DNA of 64,000 nucleotides from Rhodocollybia butyracea (taxonomy: Eukaryota > Basidiomycota > Agaricomycetes > Agaricales > Omphalotaceae), in contig JADNRY010000086.1 of NCBI GenBank assembly GCA_015501585.1, positions 62,001 through 126,000 on the forward strand, read 5' to 3'. The position numbers and the translations under genes were made by a program. Below the pieces are notes generated by a model. The model was not told the DNA's origin, did no database searches, and worked only from the letters and a program-made list of their open reading frames with translations. Shown here piece after piece: positions 22,804 to 35,060 of the stretch. Position 1 is the stretch's first letter. Every line of letters begins with the position of its first letter.

Positions 22804-23259
22804 GAATCCACCGGATGAATTGGGAACACACCGTTGAAAAAAGAAAAAAAAGTCATGCTGTTCAGCGTTGTTGGACTCAAACAAGACACGAATCACTGGA
22901 TGCCATCGGGCGACGGTTACAGTGTTGGATCAGTTAATGTGCTGATAGGTGCTAGTTATTATCCATAGGCGTTGTTGGCAATACTTTAGGCTGATGCTGA
23001 GCATAGAGGTTGGAGGTAGTCTTTCAACTGGTGTCATAGCCGAGCGCTTGATAATTTCATCGGCCATCAAAGTTCTTTCGGCTTAGCGCTTATCCTTACC
23101 TTCAGCATTATCTCCATGAAGTGACTGGCTCATTTGTTCTCCAGCTCTCTCTATCCTATATAAATTGCGCGGTGTCTCTACTGTCTCAACGCTCTTAGTT
23201 TAGTTCTGTTACCTCAAAGCCACATACTTGCCAAACTTTCGACAGAGGGAGTGATCTCG
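22804..23259. other. Intergenic spacer
   Basis: No gene is recognised. The region leads into the left edge of dispersed-repeat copy C. Confidence 0.3.
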
Positions 23260-25080
23260 CCGTGCTGCAAAACCTGGATTGAACGTTCGAACTATGGATG
23301 ATCTGGAGCACGCTATAGCAGGCGGCTCGTTGCCCAAGGAGAATGACATGGTGATGTTGGATAGCACAGCTGCGGATGCGCTGAGTGTGTCGTTGTTCCG
23401 GGGAGAGTCTGAGTCATGGTGCGCCGCAGGCGTATGCGAGTGTCGCGAGTGCGCAGGGTCGGGAGATGGTGGATTGTGGCGCTCGATGGGCTTCGCGCAC
23501 TGGGCGTTTTCGTTGGACACCCTTTCGGAATAACTTATTCCAAGTCGTCTGTTCCTGCTTCGACCTTCGACCACCTATCTTGTCATCCACTCTCACTCCC
23601 AGCCTCGTGCAACCTGCGAAAGTGCTTTACTTGCTGTACCTGATGGGAGTAGTAATTCATACGCAATTCATATGCGATGGTAATTATGCCATGCAAGTTG
23701 CAACCATACAGCTTATGCATTGTAATGCAGCTTGGTGCGTAACTGCACCACTCTCATCAACGTCGTCAGCTTGGATGCTGGCAGACCGCGGTCCATCGTT
23801 GCATGGATCCGAGTGTACTTCAAAGCTCCAAGCTAGTCCGTTTGTGTGCTGGACTTTCTTTGTATTTTTTGTCTTTAGGAACCATGATACATCCATCCAC
23901 CCATACGTACAAGCAAATGCACACAATTCGTCGTTCATCTTTCCTCCCTCTTCCTCGCTCCTCTTTTCTCTTTCTTCATTTCTCTCGCTTCAAGGGTTAC
24001 CGGTTACGCGTCACTTCCTTGTACTACTAGTCAGTAAAGTATAGTTATCACCTGTATTTCTCGCCAACTCACCATACAAAACAACGAACAACAGATTATC
24101 TGTCCTTATATCGCGTATGAGCTAGCAACTCTTGTGAGATGTATAGTCGGTGGTCTTTGATACCGATACTCTTTCCGCCCATATCTGATACACATCGACA
24201 CGTATCGACACATCTTGATTCTTCGTACATATAGATGTATATCATTTGAGCGCCCTTTGAGATATCTGCTAAACTGACTGATCTCGTATCCTCACCATCT
24301 CCATCATATAGGTATCCAATCATCTCATATCCAATCATCTCCATTTCTCCCTGTGTTCATCATCATGAGTGCTAATGACGATGCTCACTCGGTGCTCACT
24401 CAATGATGCTCCTCAATGCTCCCTGTTTTCCACGTTCCAGCGTTCCAGCGTTCAAGTTGTTCCAGTGTTTCACTGCAACCAGAACGTTCCATCCGTTTAG
24501 CCCCAGGCGTTTATCCGTACTTCAAAGGAAATCAAAAGTTTTGTTGAAGGTAGGGCTTAGAATAGAATCGCACTGCGAAACTGTACTAAACTGTAAACTG
24601 CAAACAGTACTAAACCTATTGAGACCTGAAGTTGAAACCCTTCGCGTTTCCTGCGGGAACAAGATCACCTCCATCACGTCTTGTATCCTTCTGTTTCGGT
24701 GTTTAGCACTTTGGGACCTATGAGATTATCAATATAAGAGACTAGGCGTTGTATGAGCTGTATGAATTGATGCATGAGTCGGCGTGTACTCTATAGCAGC
24801 ACAGCAGCGCGGATTTGGATCGGATCAATGGGTATATTCCCATCTCTCCCATCGTCCCCTCCCATCCACTCCTATCCCACCTCCTCCTATCCCCAACATA
24901 TCCGACAACAATGAATCACGAACCACAATACATCATCTCTGCCTTTCTTAGAGAGGCAAGACCTATGATATAGTATCAATCCCAGATGCAGCACTGAGGT
25001 GCAACCGCAGGTCTGTACTACGTGGTGACGATGCAGCGGGGGAGGGTTATATAAGAGCTACTTGGTGCTAGCCGATAGCA
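23260..25080 (+). repeat. Dispersed repeat family, copy C
   Basis: This copy aligns with 9990-12340 (copy B) from ENDMVMLDST-type text near 23340 through 'GGAGATGGTGGATTGT', 'TTCAAGGG', 'CTCTTGTGAGATG' and 'AATCAAAAGTTTTGTTGAAGG' to 'GGATCGGATCAATGGGTAT'. It lacks the minisatellite. Many small deletions relative to copy B suggest old age. Confidence 0.6.
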
Positions 25081-25946
25081 GATTAAGTACAGGAGATAGT
25101 ACATAACTACTAACAGAACTTGTGTTCAGGAGCCCTTATATTGAAACCGCGTTTTGCGGGTAAAGTATTGAACGTTTAGAGAGACTATGATGAGCCGATG
25201 TATACATACGAGCCTCATGATAGCAGAACGGATATACCCGTCCCGTCCCCATTCCCATCCCAATGATCCCCTCCTCTCTCCTAGTATCCGGCATTCCCCC
25301 AAGATCTCAATCAAGTACTCCTAGTCTTTGAAGTTTATACAGAGATGTCCCTCCCATAATTCGCCCGTAACAAAGCGTACTTTAAAACTGAGACTCGAGC
25401 CATTCCGGTGACTCGGGCCACTCAGGCGAAGTGCGTGAACAGAAATTTTTAAGCGTAATGGGAGCTTGGTGACCCAGGCCGGGAGAAGGAAGGAAAGGGA
25501 TACCCGCGGCCGGCTTTGAAACCTAGTATTTACTTCTAGCGCTAGGATTTGGATCAACGCTAGCATTCATGATGATCAACCAGGGCACCCTTTCCGCATA
25601 CGAGTACTTGAGATATCTAGACGTACCACCGGAAACCGGGCTCACGGTGACTCAAGCTGACAGGAATCTGCGCTCTAGAGCGTTTTGGGATCATGAAGTT
25701 GGATAGATAGATAGATAGATATCTAGATACTTATATCGCTGGGTACTTGTTTATTCGCGCTGAGTGAAAAGCTTCGCAGAGTTTCGATACGCAATGATGC
25801 CCACGCATGGTAACAGAACCATAAAGTACATAGAATACAAGGGGGGTAACCGTTGTACTTAGGATCTTCTCAAGGATCTTCTATCCTTCCTTGTCTGATG
25901 ATTGACCCTACCCCTCCTTTCCCCTGGCCACCCAGGATCCTGCATT
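25081..25946. other. No gene recognised
   Basis: This spacer contains a short GATA microsatellite (25703-25722) and a further weak match to the 3' end of the dispersed repeat near 25190-25300. The frame at 25321-25566 has no recognisable features. Confidence 0.35.
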
Positions 25947-26494
25947 TTAATCTCTTGCGCCAGCCTCAGCAAGGGTATGCCTAACACTTCGTCGACCCCT
26001 CTCATAACTTCCCTGGAGGAGTCTGTCAATATCAGCTGGCACCTTGTCAATGTGACCTTTCTCCTGGAGCATATCCAATGCTTTTTGTATATAGTCCATG
26101 CAATTTCCCCCCTTTTCAGTTGGCTTGAGAGTCATAGGAATCTTGGCTAGCTGAGAGAAGACGTCATCCATCTCTTCCTTGGTTTTGAACTTCGCCATGC
26201 AAAGTTTTTTAAGGGCCGATTCTTTCGCCACATCATAGGTAAATGTTCTAACGACCATGCTAGCTTGGTCGGTGAGGAACATAATAGCGTGAAAGCCGTT
26301 TTTAGAATCAATTATAAGCGACCAGTGTTCGTTAGTCTCCCCCTCGTGTGCAGTCCAGAGTGCAACTGGGACTTCAATTGGTTGTGCTGTTTAAATAGGT
26401 ACACATCATCTATAAATCCCAGCAAGTAAAAACTTAAAAGATGAGCAAACCTACCCTTAGACACTGGTTTTGAATCAGTTTTTGGCCCTCCTAC
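25947..26494 (-). CDS. HW...NC protein (DUF7770-like or permuted papain-like), 5' end unresolved
   Basis: Two exons join in phase: 26494-26455 (VGGPKTDSKPVSK) and 26386-25947. Together they give about 146 aa ending LAEAGARD. The second exon contains EVPVALWTAHEGETNEHWSL and, about 85 residues on, GGNCMDYIQKALDML. A histidine-tryptophan followed by an asparagine-cysteine at the head of a helix is the order seen in circularly permuted papain-like folds. It also recalls the NHW...GC signature of the fungal DUF7770 family. The catalytic role is inference. The start codon must lie in an upstream exon that I could not place. Confidence 0.5.
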
Positions 26495-26825
26495 CTAAAG
26501 TTTCTCTGTTTTCAACAATCCCCAGATCATTATGGCCGAGATTGACAAGAATCATCAAGGGAGAGGCAATAGTCGCGAGAAAGGAGGCCGACACAAGTAA
26601 CAATGTGAGCAGAAACTGCAGTGGAGGCATGGTTATTGGTTTATTAATGTGTATCTGTGGAATTAGAGTAAGTAAAACTAAAAATCCGACATGAGCTTAT
26701 GATGCATACCAAAGGTAGGGGCAAGATATATGTTTAAGTCAAATACTGTTTGATGATTGGTGTTAGTCTCCAGAGGTTGAGCTGAAGATATGTAGGCTGG
26801 TCCCTGGGGGAATTCTACTAATGAA

Positions 26826-27000
26826 TAAAGATGGACACGAGTCCGGTTCTTTACAGGGGACCCGTGGGTTTAACCCGTGAGAAAACCCGTCTGGTTGGGA
26901 TCCGCCGGATCCTGGTACCCGTTCACACGGGTCCCGGTCAAGTCACGGGTCATGTTTATGAAAATAACCCACTGAACCCGCGGGTACCCGGACATTTTCA
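26826..27000 (+). mobile_element. Partial MITE of the GTGGGTAC family
   Basis: The segment begins AAAGATGGACACGAGTCCGG, a variant of the terminal repeat of the complete elements at 35885 and 44555. It continues with the same self-complementary text (CCCGTGGGTTTAACCCG, GGTACCCG). No second end with a TA flank was found, so it is a half element. Confidence 0.5.
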
Positions 27001-29727
27001 GCATCAATATATATTGAACACAATATTTACTATAAGTATATGGACTATTACTACTTACTACTATTTAACATGTACAAATTACTAGTCATTTAGCTGGGGG
27101 GAAGAAACAAAGTTAAACAAAGTTGTGGCACCTTATATATGGCTGGTACAAGGTTGATATGTCCTGGAGTCATGTACTACATGTTGGAGATACGGATGTC
27201 AGCTGAGCAATCGGTATTGCTCGCCGATGGCTTATCCAGTGGTGCAGATGTTGGTTCTCCCCCGGAGTGCACGCCGGTGCGGAGCTTCTTAGTTTTACTT
27301 TGCGTTTTATCTTTTATTTTACCGTATATTTCTCCGTGTTTAGATTAGTAATTCAACTTACTGGTAGCCTATTCAAAGTAGCTTTCAATACGATTTTCCC
27401 CTGCGCGTTTGCTAGGGCTTCTTGCTATTAGACCGGAGTGAACGTTGAGCTTATTCGACGGACTTCCTTTATTCACTCCAACACTACAATGGTCTTCCAA
27501 GGTCACATCACCCAGTGGCAGCTCTATATAAGGTGCTGCAGCTGTGTTTCTTCCCCCTAACAAGCAACTGTTCATGTACTTGGATAGGAACATATTGAAT
27601 AGATTATAATGTAGGTAAATGACACTTGTAAATACATATTAATCTCACTGAATATACCAAGTGGCAGGTCACAGGTACTGAAAGCCTCTCGGCCAAGGGG
27701 TGTGCAGATCAATCATCATATATCATGATGCCTTTTGACTATGGACTCGGAAACCATGTGTCCTTCCACCCCTCTGTGGAACTCACCAGCTAGCAATTTT
27801 CCATAATCTCACATAGTCGTAGAGGAAATTGCTTTTAATTTGTGCTCTCTACATGCCGAGCCCAGTTGCTCCTACTGCAATCCAAAAATGAATTTGACAG
27901 TTTTATAATCTTAGTCCGGGATGAGTCAATGTATAAGCTAGTGTATGAAGCGGTGTAGTATACTCTATAGCAGCACAGCAGCATAACTCAACACAGACTC
28001 GACATGGACTCAGATTGGACTACGAATGTGCCCATCTCCATCTCCTCCTATCTCATTTGCTCAGGGACTATCAGATACTACTTTAGTAAGTACATCCATA
28101 ACACCATAACACGTACCAGAATCCAAAACGCACAACCCACAACACAACACCTCTCCTTGGAGTTTCAAGTTTCAAGCTTCATTGTTTCATTTTTGAAACC
28201 CCTTGAACCCCTCCAAGCTGTTGGATTGATAATTACAGCTCTTTGCAGTAGCTAGGGCGTGTCTAAAATTTTGTCAGATTTGTTGCTAAACTTTTGAGAA
28301 ATAATTTCTAACATGAATACTTATCTCGCTCAATTCTTAACCAATTATCATAAGTCTTTGTTCGAGCCCAGTAGAATACAAGGGCCTGAGTGAAGGAATT
28401 ATTTCCATAGCACTTTAACTTCAAATGCTATGTGTAAGTTTTGTGATTTTCTACTGAAAATACTAGTGGCAGTCAGACCTTGTGATCCAGGTCTTGATTC
28501 AAAAGTGGATTCAAAACGCCAGAATCGTGAATCCAGTGAACCACAAGCCATTGTTTCAGCTCATTGAAGTCTGATTCAGTACAGCACTTGCTTTTCTTTT
28601 GCAGCATGAAGAACAAGTGACTTGAATCCAAAAAGGGTCCTGACATTGGAGCTAACCAAATGCCACCCAAATTTGACTTGGTTCTGCAAGGTCAGCCCTG
28701 GGGCAAATTCACATAAAACTCATTTACTTGGATTCCTCGGCCTTGGGCTCAGGAGAGACAGGTTACTTTACTTTGTACTTTGCGAAGTGTCTACTAAGTA
28801 TAGACACGACTCCCGGTTGGAATCCGGTACGGGCAGGTAAGACCCGTGAGAATACCTGGAAACCTGTAACCGGTAGCTCCCGGTACCGGGTTCCCTCGGG
28901 TCACACCCAGTCAAAGGTCAGACTTCAAAATTTTTTGAAAAACTGGCAGGTACCGGAAATTGGGATACAAAAATAACTTACAGCCAAAATGTGTTCAATA
29001 ACGAACAGATATCCCCACCAAAATCTGTTCAATCACATCAGATCAGCCGGAAAACACATGCTAGTAGAATCACTACAAGCACATCATCTGCAAAACCTGG
29101 GATGGACTATGGCTGGCACCGACCAGTGCGTAATCTGGCAGGGAATCTGCTCCCACCTAGTAGTTCCTTTGGGAACCTATCGTTGAAGGCAGAAATCTCC
29201 TCATTGAAAGTCTCTTTATATGTGTAGCTCTCTCTATGGCTGTATACTTATGGCACTCTCGCACAAATGTGAATAAATATGATTATAAAATAAAAAATAA
29301 AAAAATTTCAAGTGTTAAATTTCAGGGATTATCACTGGCCAGCATCATGATCGTTGGTTCAGTCACCCATCTTAAAGATCAATAACCTGAGGCAAATTGA
29401 GTGTTCATCATCTGGTATCCAGTCCCCTGAACTGAGGTGCAAGCTGAGGTGTTGGTCCATCATCTATCATGGTGGCTAAGGAACCAATGAAATGAAAAGG
29501 CACTATCAATCATAGTGGATGAGCTAGTGGTAATTGTGCGGTATACTTATTGTCAAATTCAAGTCAAAATGTCAAGTTATCGAGAGATTCAAAAGTGATA
29601 TCAACCCATAACCCATCTTGGCCTAGGAAGAGCTGGTCATACTCGTCAGTACACTGCATGAATAACCTATATATATGCTGATATTCTAGCTATCCTATGT
29701 ACCTCTCTGTAGCACCCTTGTACTCTA
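27001..29727. other. Gene-poor stretch with repeat scraps
   Basis: No intact gene was found. Frames at 27139-27348 (plus) and 27369-27593 (minus) have no recognisable features. Around 27940-28040 lies a scrap of the dispersed repeat (ACTCTATAGCAGCACAGCAG). Around 28797-28920 there is another diverged piece of the GTGGGTAC MITE family (GGTAGCTCCCGGTACCGGG). A short A-rich run sits at 29283-29310. Confidence 0.4.
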
Positions 29728-31262
29728 ATGTCTTCTGCTAGTAGTCTCAATCCTACAATTGGTGCCATGCTCATCGGCGTACTCTTTGCCACCTTGTGAG
29801 TACTTGCTAAATGGTTCATAGTATCATGATATAAACTGTTGTTTTAGTTTCCAGGGTGTGCTGACTGTCCAGGCCTACATCTACTATGAGAGTTTCCCCA
29901 AAGATAAACGTAGCATAAAGCTTCTTGTATGTAACTTCAATTTGGCTGAACCACTGTTGGAATTCATCACGAAATCCAAAAAAACAAACTTTGCAGGTTC
30001 TTGCAGTTTGGTATGCTCATGCATGTAACATGGTTGGAAAAATTAGGCTAATTTTGCCCTAGGCTCTTAGACCTCCTGCATCTTATCCTTATTGCCGATT
30101 CAGCTTATCACTATATGGTCACAAAATGGGGTGATCCTATGGCACTCGGATATTCAACGGAGGAGTTAGACCTTCATATGGTCATGGTTGGGCTGGCTAC
30201 AATTCTCTGCCAAGGTTTCTTCTTGCAACGGTAGCCTAGGGCCTGCCCTCTTATAGTGAGATTTTCAAATTGATCACATTTGTGCATAGTATCTGGATCT
30301 TCAGTAACAAGAATATCATTATGACTGGCCTGTTACTTGCGGGTTGTGTTGCTACTCTAGGTTTGGACATGAGTCTATCCATTCAGCTCAGTAGTATCCC
30401 TACAATAACTGCGTTCAGCAATAGCAAATTTATGCCCGAGGTCATTGCTACATTTGCAATTGGTGCTGGAGGTCAGAGATCCTTCTAAACAAATATTCAG
30501 AAATTGAACCTTTGGACCAGTTGATCTGCTCATGGCACTCATACTTGTCTTCTACTTGCAGCAGCGCAGAAGTAGCTTTCAGAGGTCTGAAAACTTGTGC
30601 ATAGCTTTGTTCATACTGACAGGCACCACTCTAGCACTAATTTCATTTTATCTCGTGTCATTCAATACACTGTTGCCACAGGACTTGTTACAAGGTCTGC
30701 ATAAATACCTCTTTTCAGGTGGGCCTTTATGAATTATGTGCCCCCAGTCTGCTTGGCATGGGAAGTTTGATTGCAGTGAGTTAAATTGTGTATTGACACT
30801 CAAATATAGTTGATAACATGTTTGTACTCAAGTATCTTCTTCGGCCTGATGCATTCATTTGTATTGTAGGTTATCAATCAATGTGTCCCTGGATGCTGCT
30901 GATGCAGACTCGGACAATGTTCAGGCCATGCATTTCTCTCTGGGTCGCATGTATACAAATGCCCTCTTAGCAACGTATGTCATTTTGAGTGTGTGTATAT
31001 TCCTCTGCCAGCTTAACAAGATTTCTCCACCAGGCTCAACTCTAGGCGTACTATTTCTGGGATCATTGATAAGCCTGTGGTGCCCAAGGGTACTGGAACC
31101 AATGGTTCTTCTGTTGGTAGTGATCCACTTCAATTTGGTAAAATGACAGAAGACACAATACCACTGCAAGAGCAAGAATCAAGGGTGATTTCATTGCTCC
31201 TGATCCTGTATATAGCTAAATGTATCAAGCTAGGACGGCACTACTACTATCATTCAAGCTGA
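29728..31262 (+). CDS. DUF6534-type seven-helix membrane protein 1
   Basis: This is an Agaricomycete membrane protein of the DUF6534 kind, function unknown. Exons read 29728-29795, 29848-29926, 29997-30010 (14 nt only), 30063-30230, 30290-30471, 30521-30584, 30623-30694, 30748-30775, one near 30870-30977, and 31035-31262. Landmarks are PTIGAMLIGVLF at the start, FQGVLTVQAYIYY, LLDLLHLILIADSAYHY, GVDLLMALILVFYL, and VIQYTVATGLVT. The conserved end is FSLGRMYTNALLATLNSRR, followed by a polar tail. The junction between the eighth and ninth exons is one base out of phase with the splice sites I see. That is either a missed site or a real frame change. Confidence 0.75.
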
Positions 31263-32256
31263 TAGAAATATGGCTGATGGGTCCAAATCTGTTGACACCA
31301 TCCAGTACTACTCTGCTTGAGTTCTTGGATTTTTCATGCTATAGTGATGTGTTAGCAATGCGTTATTTATGATAAATTTTGTGGTGTTGGATACAATTGA
31401 ACTTGTTGTACTTTGTATAAGTAACTATCTCGCGCAAATCTCACATCAAACCAAATTTATTCACTTTATTGAACTCAATAAGTATAAGTACATGCTCTCA
31501 ACAATGAGGGATATAAGTTATTGATTATGAATAAAGTCAGCTATCCTTCTCAAGAATCAATGCCCCCCACAAAAAGCAGGACAGTTAGAAAAATTTTAAT
31601 AAAAGTCAAGCAGAAAGGTCTCCCAGGTAGTGATGTGCTGGCCCGGCTTTGACAGAGACCCTTGGATTTGATGCCTTCAGCTATTTTGTCGGTTTTAGGG
31701 TGGTTCAAGTTGAAGATTACTCTGTACATATTGGGACTCATATACACAGCTTTGACCATTCCCTTATCAATATACGCCATGCTTACTTTATACTATACCG
31801 CTGGTACTTAGGTCATGTAGAGCGGCATATACGACTCCTGTTGTATTTCTGTTAGGGAATACAGTGAGTGTCCAATCAGGCGGTCAGTCCTGGGATCCAA
31901 CACAATAGTAAGTGCGGGTGAACAAGGCATTAGATACCTTGCAAACACATGAGTACTATGGTACTACATGCTAGCTTATATACCTAGTCTACTGTATATA
32001 GAACCTTCGGGAATCTACTGGACCAGAGCATCACTAATATAATTACTAATCATGGATGGAGTTGTATACTTCCCTCAGTTGCTTTCTGAACAACTGAGGT
32101 GAGATTGTTTCTGTATATTCAGTTTATCTATTTACTAACTTACTTACAGTTGATCATACCCTAACTGTTGTGATGCGACACTTTGACATCGGAATACGCA
32201 ACTCCGGATCTGGCGTTGGTAATTATTGCACTCTGTACTTCCTTAATAAGTATTTA
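31263..32256. other. Spacer after DUF6534 gene 1
   Basis: No gene is seen. The region is AT-rich, with frames at 31550-31855 on both strands that show no recognisable motif. Confidence 0.35.
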
Positions 32257-32496
32257 CTAAGGTAGGGTTCATGGACGATCCGCTCACGTCACGTGTCAGT
32301 GTCCATCTCAAAAAATTATTAGCGGTCTCAGAAATGCAAATTTAAATTTCAGAAATCTGCTCGCAGAGACTTGTTGGTAAAAGTCCTCTCTAAAACTCTG
32401 CAGTGGCAGTTTTTGCAAAAACAAAGTTTGAAAGGCGCTATTAATTGTTTTGCTCACATGTGATGTGAGCAGATTGTCCATGAGCCCTATCTTAGC
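32257..32496. mobile_element. 240-bp TIR element (MITE)
   Basis: The two ends are imperfect inverted repeats of about 35 bp. The left end reads TAGGGTTCATGGACGATC. The right end, reverse complemented, reads TAGGGCTCATGGACAATC, followed on both sides by GCTCACRTCACRTGT. The interior is non-coding. A TA flanks the core ends, as expected for a Tc1/mariner-like element. The outermost bases could shift by a few positions. Confidence 0.8.
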
Positions 32497-32702
32497 TACT
32501 TACTAATACTTACAGAGCCGGTAGATACCTTTTAGAGTACCCATACTGTAGTATATAAGGCCTGGCACAAAGGCCAAGTAGTATAGAACAATATCTCTTA
32601 TCTCTCGTTGTCTGAGCCTCATGGCTCTGAGCCCCCACTGCGCCGATCACCTATGACACTAACAGATATATAATATCGAAAGTATATTGTCCATCACAAA
32701 AA

Positions 32703-32852
32703 ATGTTAGGAAATCTACTAAATATACCAAGACTCCCAGATGAGAAACAGCTTGTTGGTGAAGAGAACTGGAGACCTTTCAAAAGGGAAATCTTATTTGC
32801 CATCCAATCAAAAGGCTTGGCAGGCCACCTCCATCAGGAAAAGTACCCCTAA
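32703..32852 (+). pseudogene. Copia-type gag, N-terminal fragment
   Basis: The 49-aa frame starts MLGNLLNIPRLPDEKQLVGE and continues ENWRPFKREILFAIQSKGL. That is the standard opening of fungal copia gag proteins (binding tryptophan then FKREI). It stops where another repeat (about 32870 onward) begins, so the rest of the gene was displaced. The leader upstream (about 32540-32700, with TATATAAGG near 32550) is probably its LTR or leader. Confidence 0.65.
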
Positions 32853-32869
32853 AGTTAAGGCGTTATTAG

Positions 32870-34458
32870 GCCTAAAATCGGCCTAAGGCGTGTAACCGTA
32901 CATTTTGACACTTTGTACATGTTATACAATGCAATAAGAGAGTTATACGGAGCCCGAGCGTGATAGCTGTTGCCGAGGCAAAGAACTTAACAATAATACT
33001 CAGCGAGCCGTGAAGGTACGCCCACAAGCGTAGCCTAGAGCCAAGCTAGCAAGGATACCTGGGCTGCCCGGAGATGTAACGCTAGATCGTCAATCTAGTT
33101 ATACCCAAGAGTGTAGACTCTCTAAACTACAGGACATCTCGAAGCGGGATAAGTACTAAGCCAACACGTTACTCGAGGGAAGGAATTATGAGGGAAGGCA
33201 TCCCTTGCACTAAGACCCCAACGAGCTATGTTAAGATGTGGACTTTACAGTCCGTAACAATGGACCAGAACGATCCCGAGGAAACCGTAGAGATCTATTT
33301 GCGGCACCGGTCGCGACTGTGAGGACGGTAGAAACATGCTTAGCGGTCCTACGGAAAGCTACGCGCCGGGATAGCCTTGGAAAATCGAAACATTTGATCT
33401 TAGAAATCATACACGGAAGGTCTTATCCGTTAAAGCCGACTATCGGGAATCACTTGTACATACTCAGCGCAGTTGCTCGAGATTATCATAAGTGGTGTCG
33501 TTGGAAAGCTAGATAACAGGCCTTCTCGAGAGAATGTTAATCACACTCAGGATGGACAGAACTATCCGAGGAATAGAATGAAACTCACCCAAGGGAAACC
33601 GGGCGGCGAGTGATCATGAAGCGTAAAGGTACTCCTGACCCCGGAGAATTGTGGAGTAATCGGAGAAACCTCGCTCGGATCAAAACACTCTAAAACTATG
33701 TTAATCCTCACAAAATCATATTTTACCTCTGATATATACCCAAGAACGGACTATTTCTTTATTGTGTGTACCATATATAGGCTGGAGTTTCCTTTTCGAG
33801 CCAGATTCCTCTGTTCCACTCTCTTTCCGTCTCTCTCTGTATCTGTTTCATCTATTTTTTGTATTAAACTCTCTCTACTCAGTATATAAGCCAGATATAT
33901 TTATTCAATAAGACAAATTTCTTGCCCTCAACTTGACTGCTGAGACCAGTGCTCTGTAGAACGTCCCCTCGGGACTAGTAGCGTGACGCCTCCTGACTTG
34001 GTTATCTTTAGAAAGTAATAAACTTCACGAAGTTACTTGCCACCTCCCCTGTACGAGATTGGTTGTGTTCCTTCACCTCAGAGGATCTTTCCCTCGATTT
34101 GTATGTTAGGAAGTGAGCTCCGTAGAACGTCCTCGGGACTAGTAGCGTGACGCTTCTCTACTTAACTACGAGTTGGTTGTTAGTTTCTTCACCTAGTAAG
34201 TAGCTGGTCACCTCTCTACGTGTTCCCGTGGAGAAGTGTTAGTTGCTTCACGAAGTTGTTAGCCAGTCTCGACGCTTTACCGCGGAGTGACTGATAGTTT
34301 CTTCAAGGAGTTTGATTTACTGTCATATTACTTGCTCGGCAGAATTTGGCCTGTAATAGAATTTCACAAACTTCCTTTGGCCCACTTGAGAATCTGATCG
34401 AGTCTTGAGCGTGTGAGTTCCCTCGAACTCCAGATCAACCTTAAATCTAGTTGCTTCC
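32870..34458 (+). repeat. Long LTR/leader-like sequence, direct copy
   Basis: It begins near GGCGTGTAACCGTACATTTTG and contains CTCGAAGCGGGATAAG and TGGTGTCGTTGGAAAGCTAG. A promoter-like part has CCATATATAGGCTGG and ATTCAATAAGACAAA (near 33770-33920). A leader carries a repeated motif, CTCGGGACTAGTAGCGTGACGC (33970 and 34135). Its inverted relative occupies 41850-40541 and 37184-36763. TGTAAC starts are typical for fungal LTRs. I could not fix the 3' end or see a flanking duplication. Confidence 0.6.
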
Positions 34459-35060
34459 TTAGAGGGGACGGTTTCTAGTAAGGAATTATTTGGCTCCAGA
34501 GTGAGGGTTCCTTAGTCGACTTCCCTGTGAAGTTAGGCGAGCCACTAAGATTGTGGTATGAGTTCCTAGTGATTAAGTTCACTCACAATATCGTAGCTTG
34601 GCCCAGAGTTTGGTTGAGGACTTTACGGCATCACAGCAGCTAGTGCCAGAGTTTGCCTAGGGTTGTTGGCAAACCTCGAGATTACTATTCTAGCTAGAGC
34701 CAGAGTTTGCCTAGGAGAATCTTAGTTTCGTTGTATTGGTTTTGGTTTTGATTATTTGGTTTTGGACACATACACATTATTGGTTTTGGTTTGGTTATAT
34801 TGATTCGGACATCCCGACGTTCCCTCGTACATATATACACCCAGCTGGGCTTCCCTCGACTCAGTTCTAAGAGTTGTCCAAGCTTAGTTACCCATGTTAA
34901 CGCAACGGTCTTGAACCTGGAGCAACCGCGTGCATACCTCTGATACTATCAAACTTTCCCTCAGGGAATCTCTGACAACCCGCCCTTGCTCCCTTACATA
35001 TCGACAGTCTGGTTAGGTGCGGTAGTGTTTTTTGTTAGGTTGTTTTATAGCACCTTTCAC
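34459..35060 (+). repeat. Leader sequence shared with 43155-43680
   Basis: The region from TTAGAGGGGACGGTTTCTAG through CCAGAGTTTGCCTAGG to ATCTCTGACAACCCGCC and TGCGGTAGTGTT recurs at 43155-43680. There it leads straight into a copia-type gag. Here the gag is missing, so this is a truncated copy. Confidence 0.65.
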
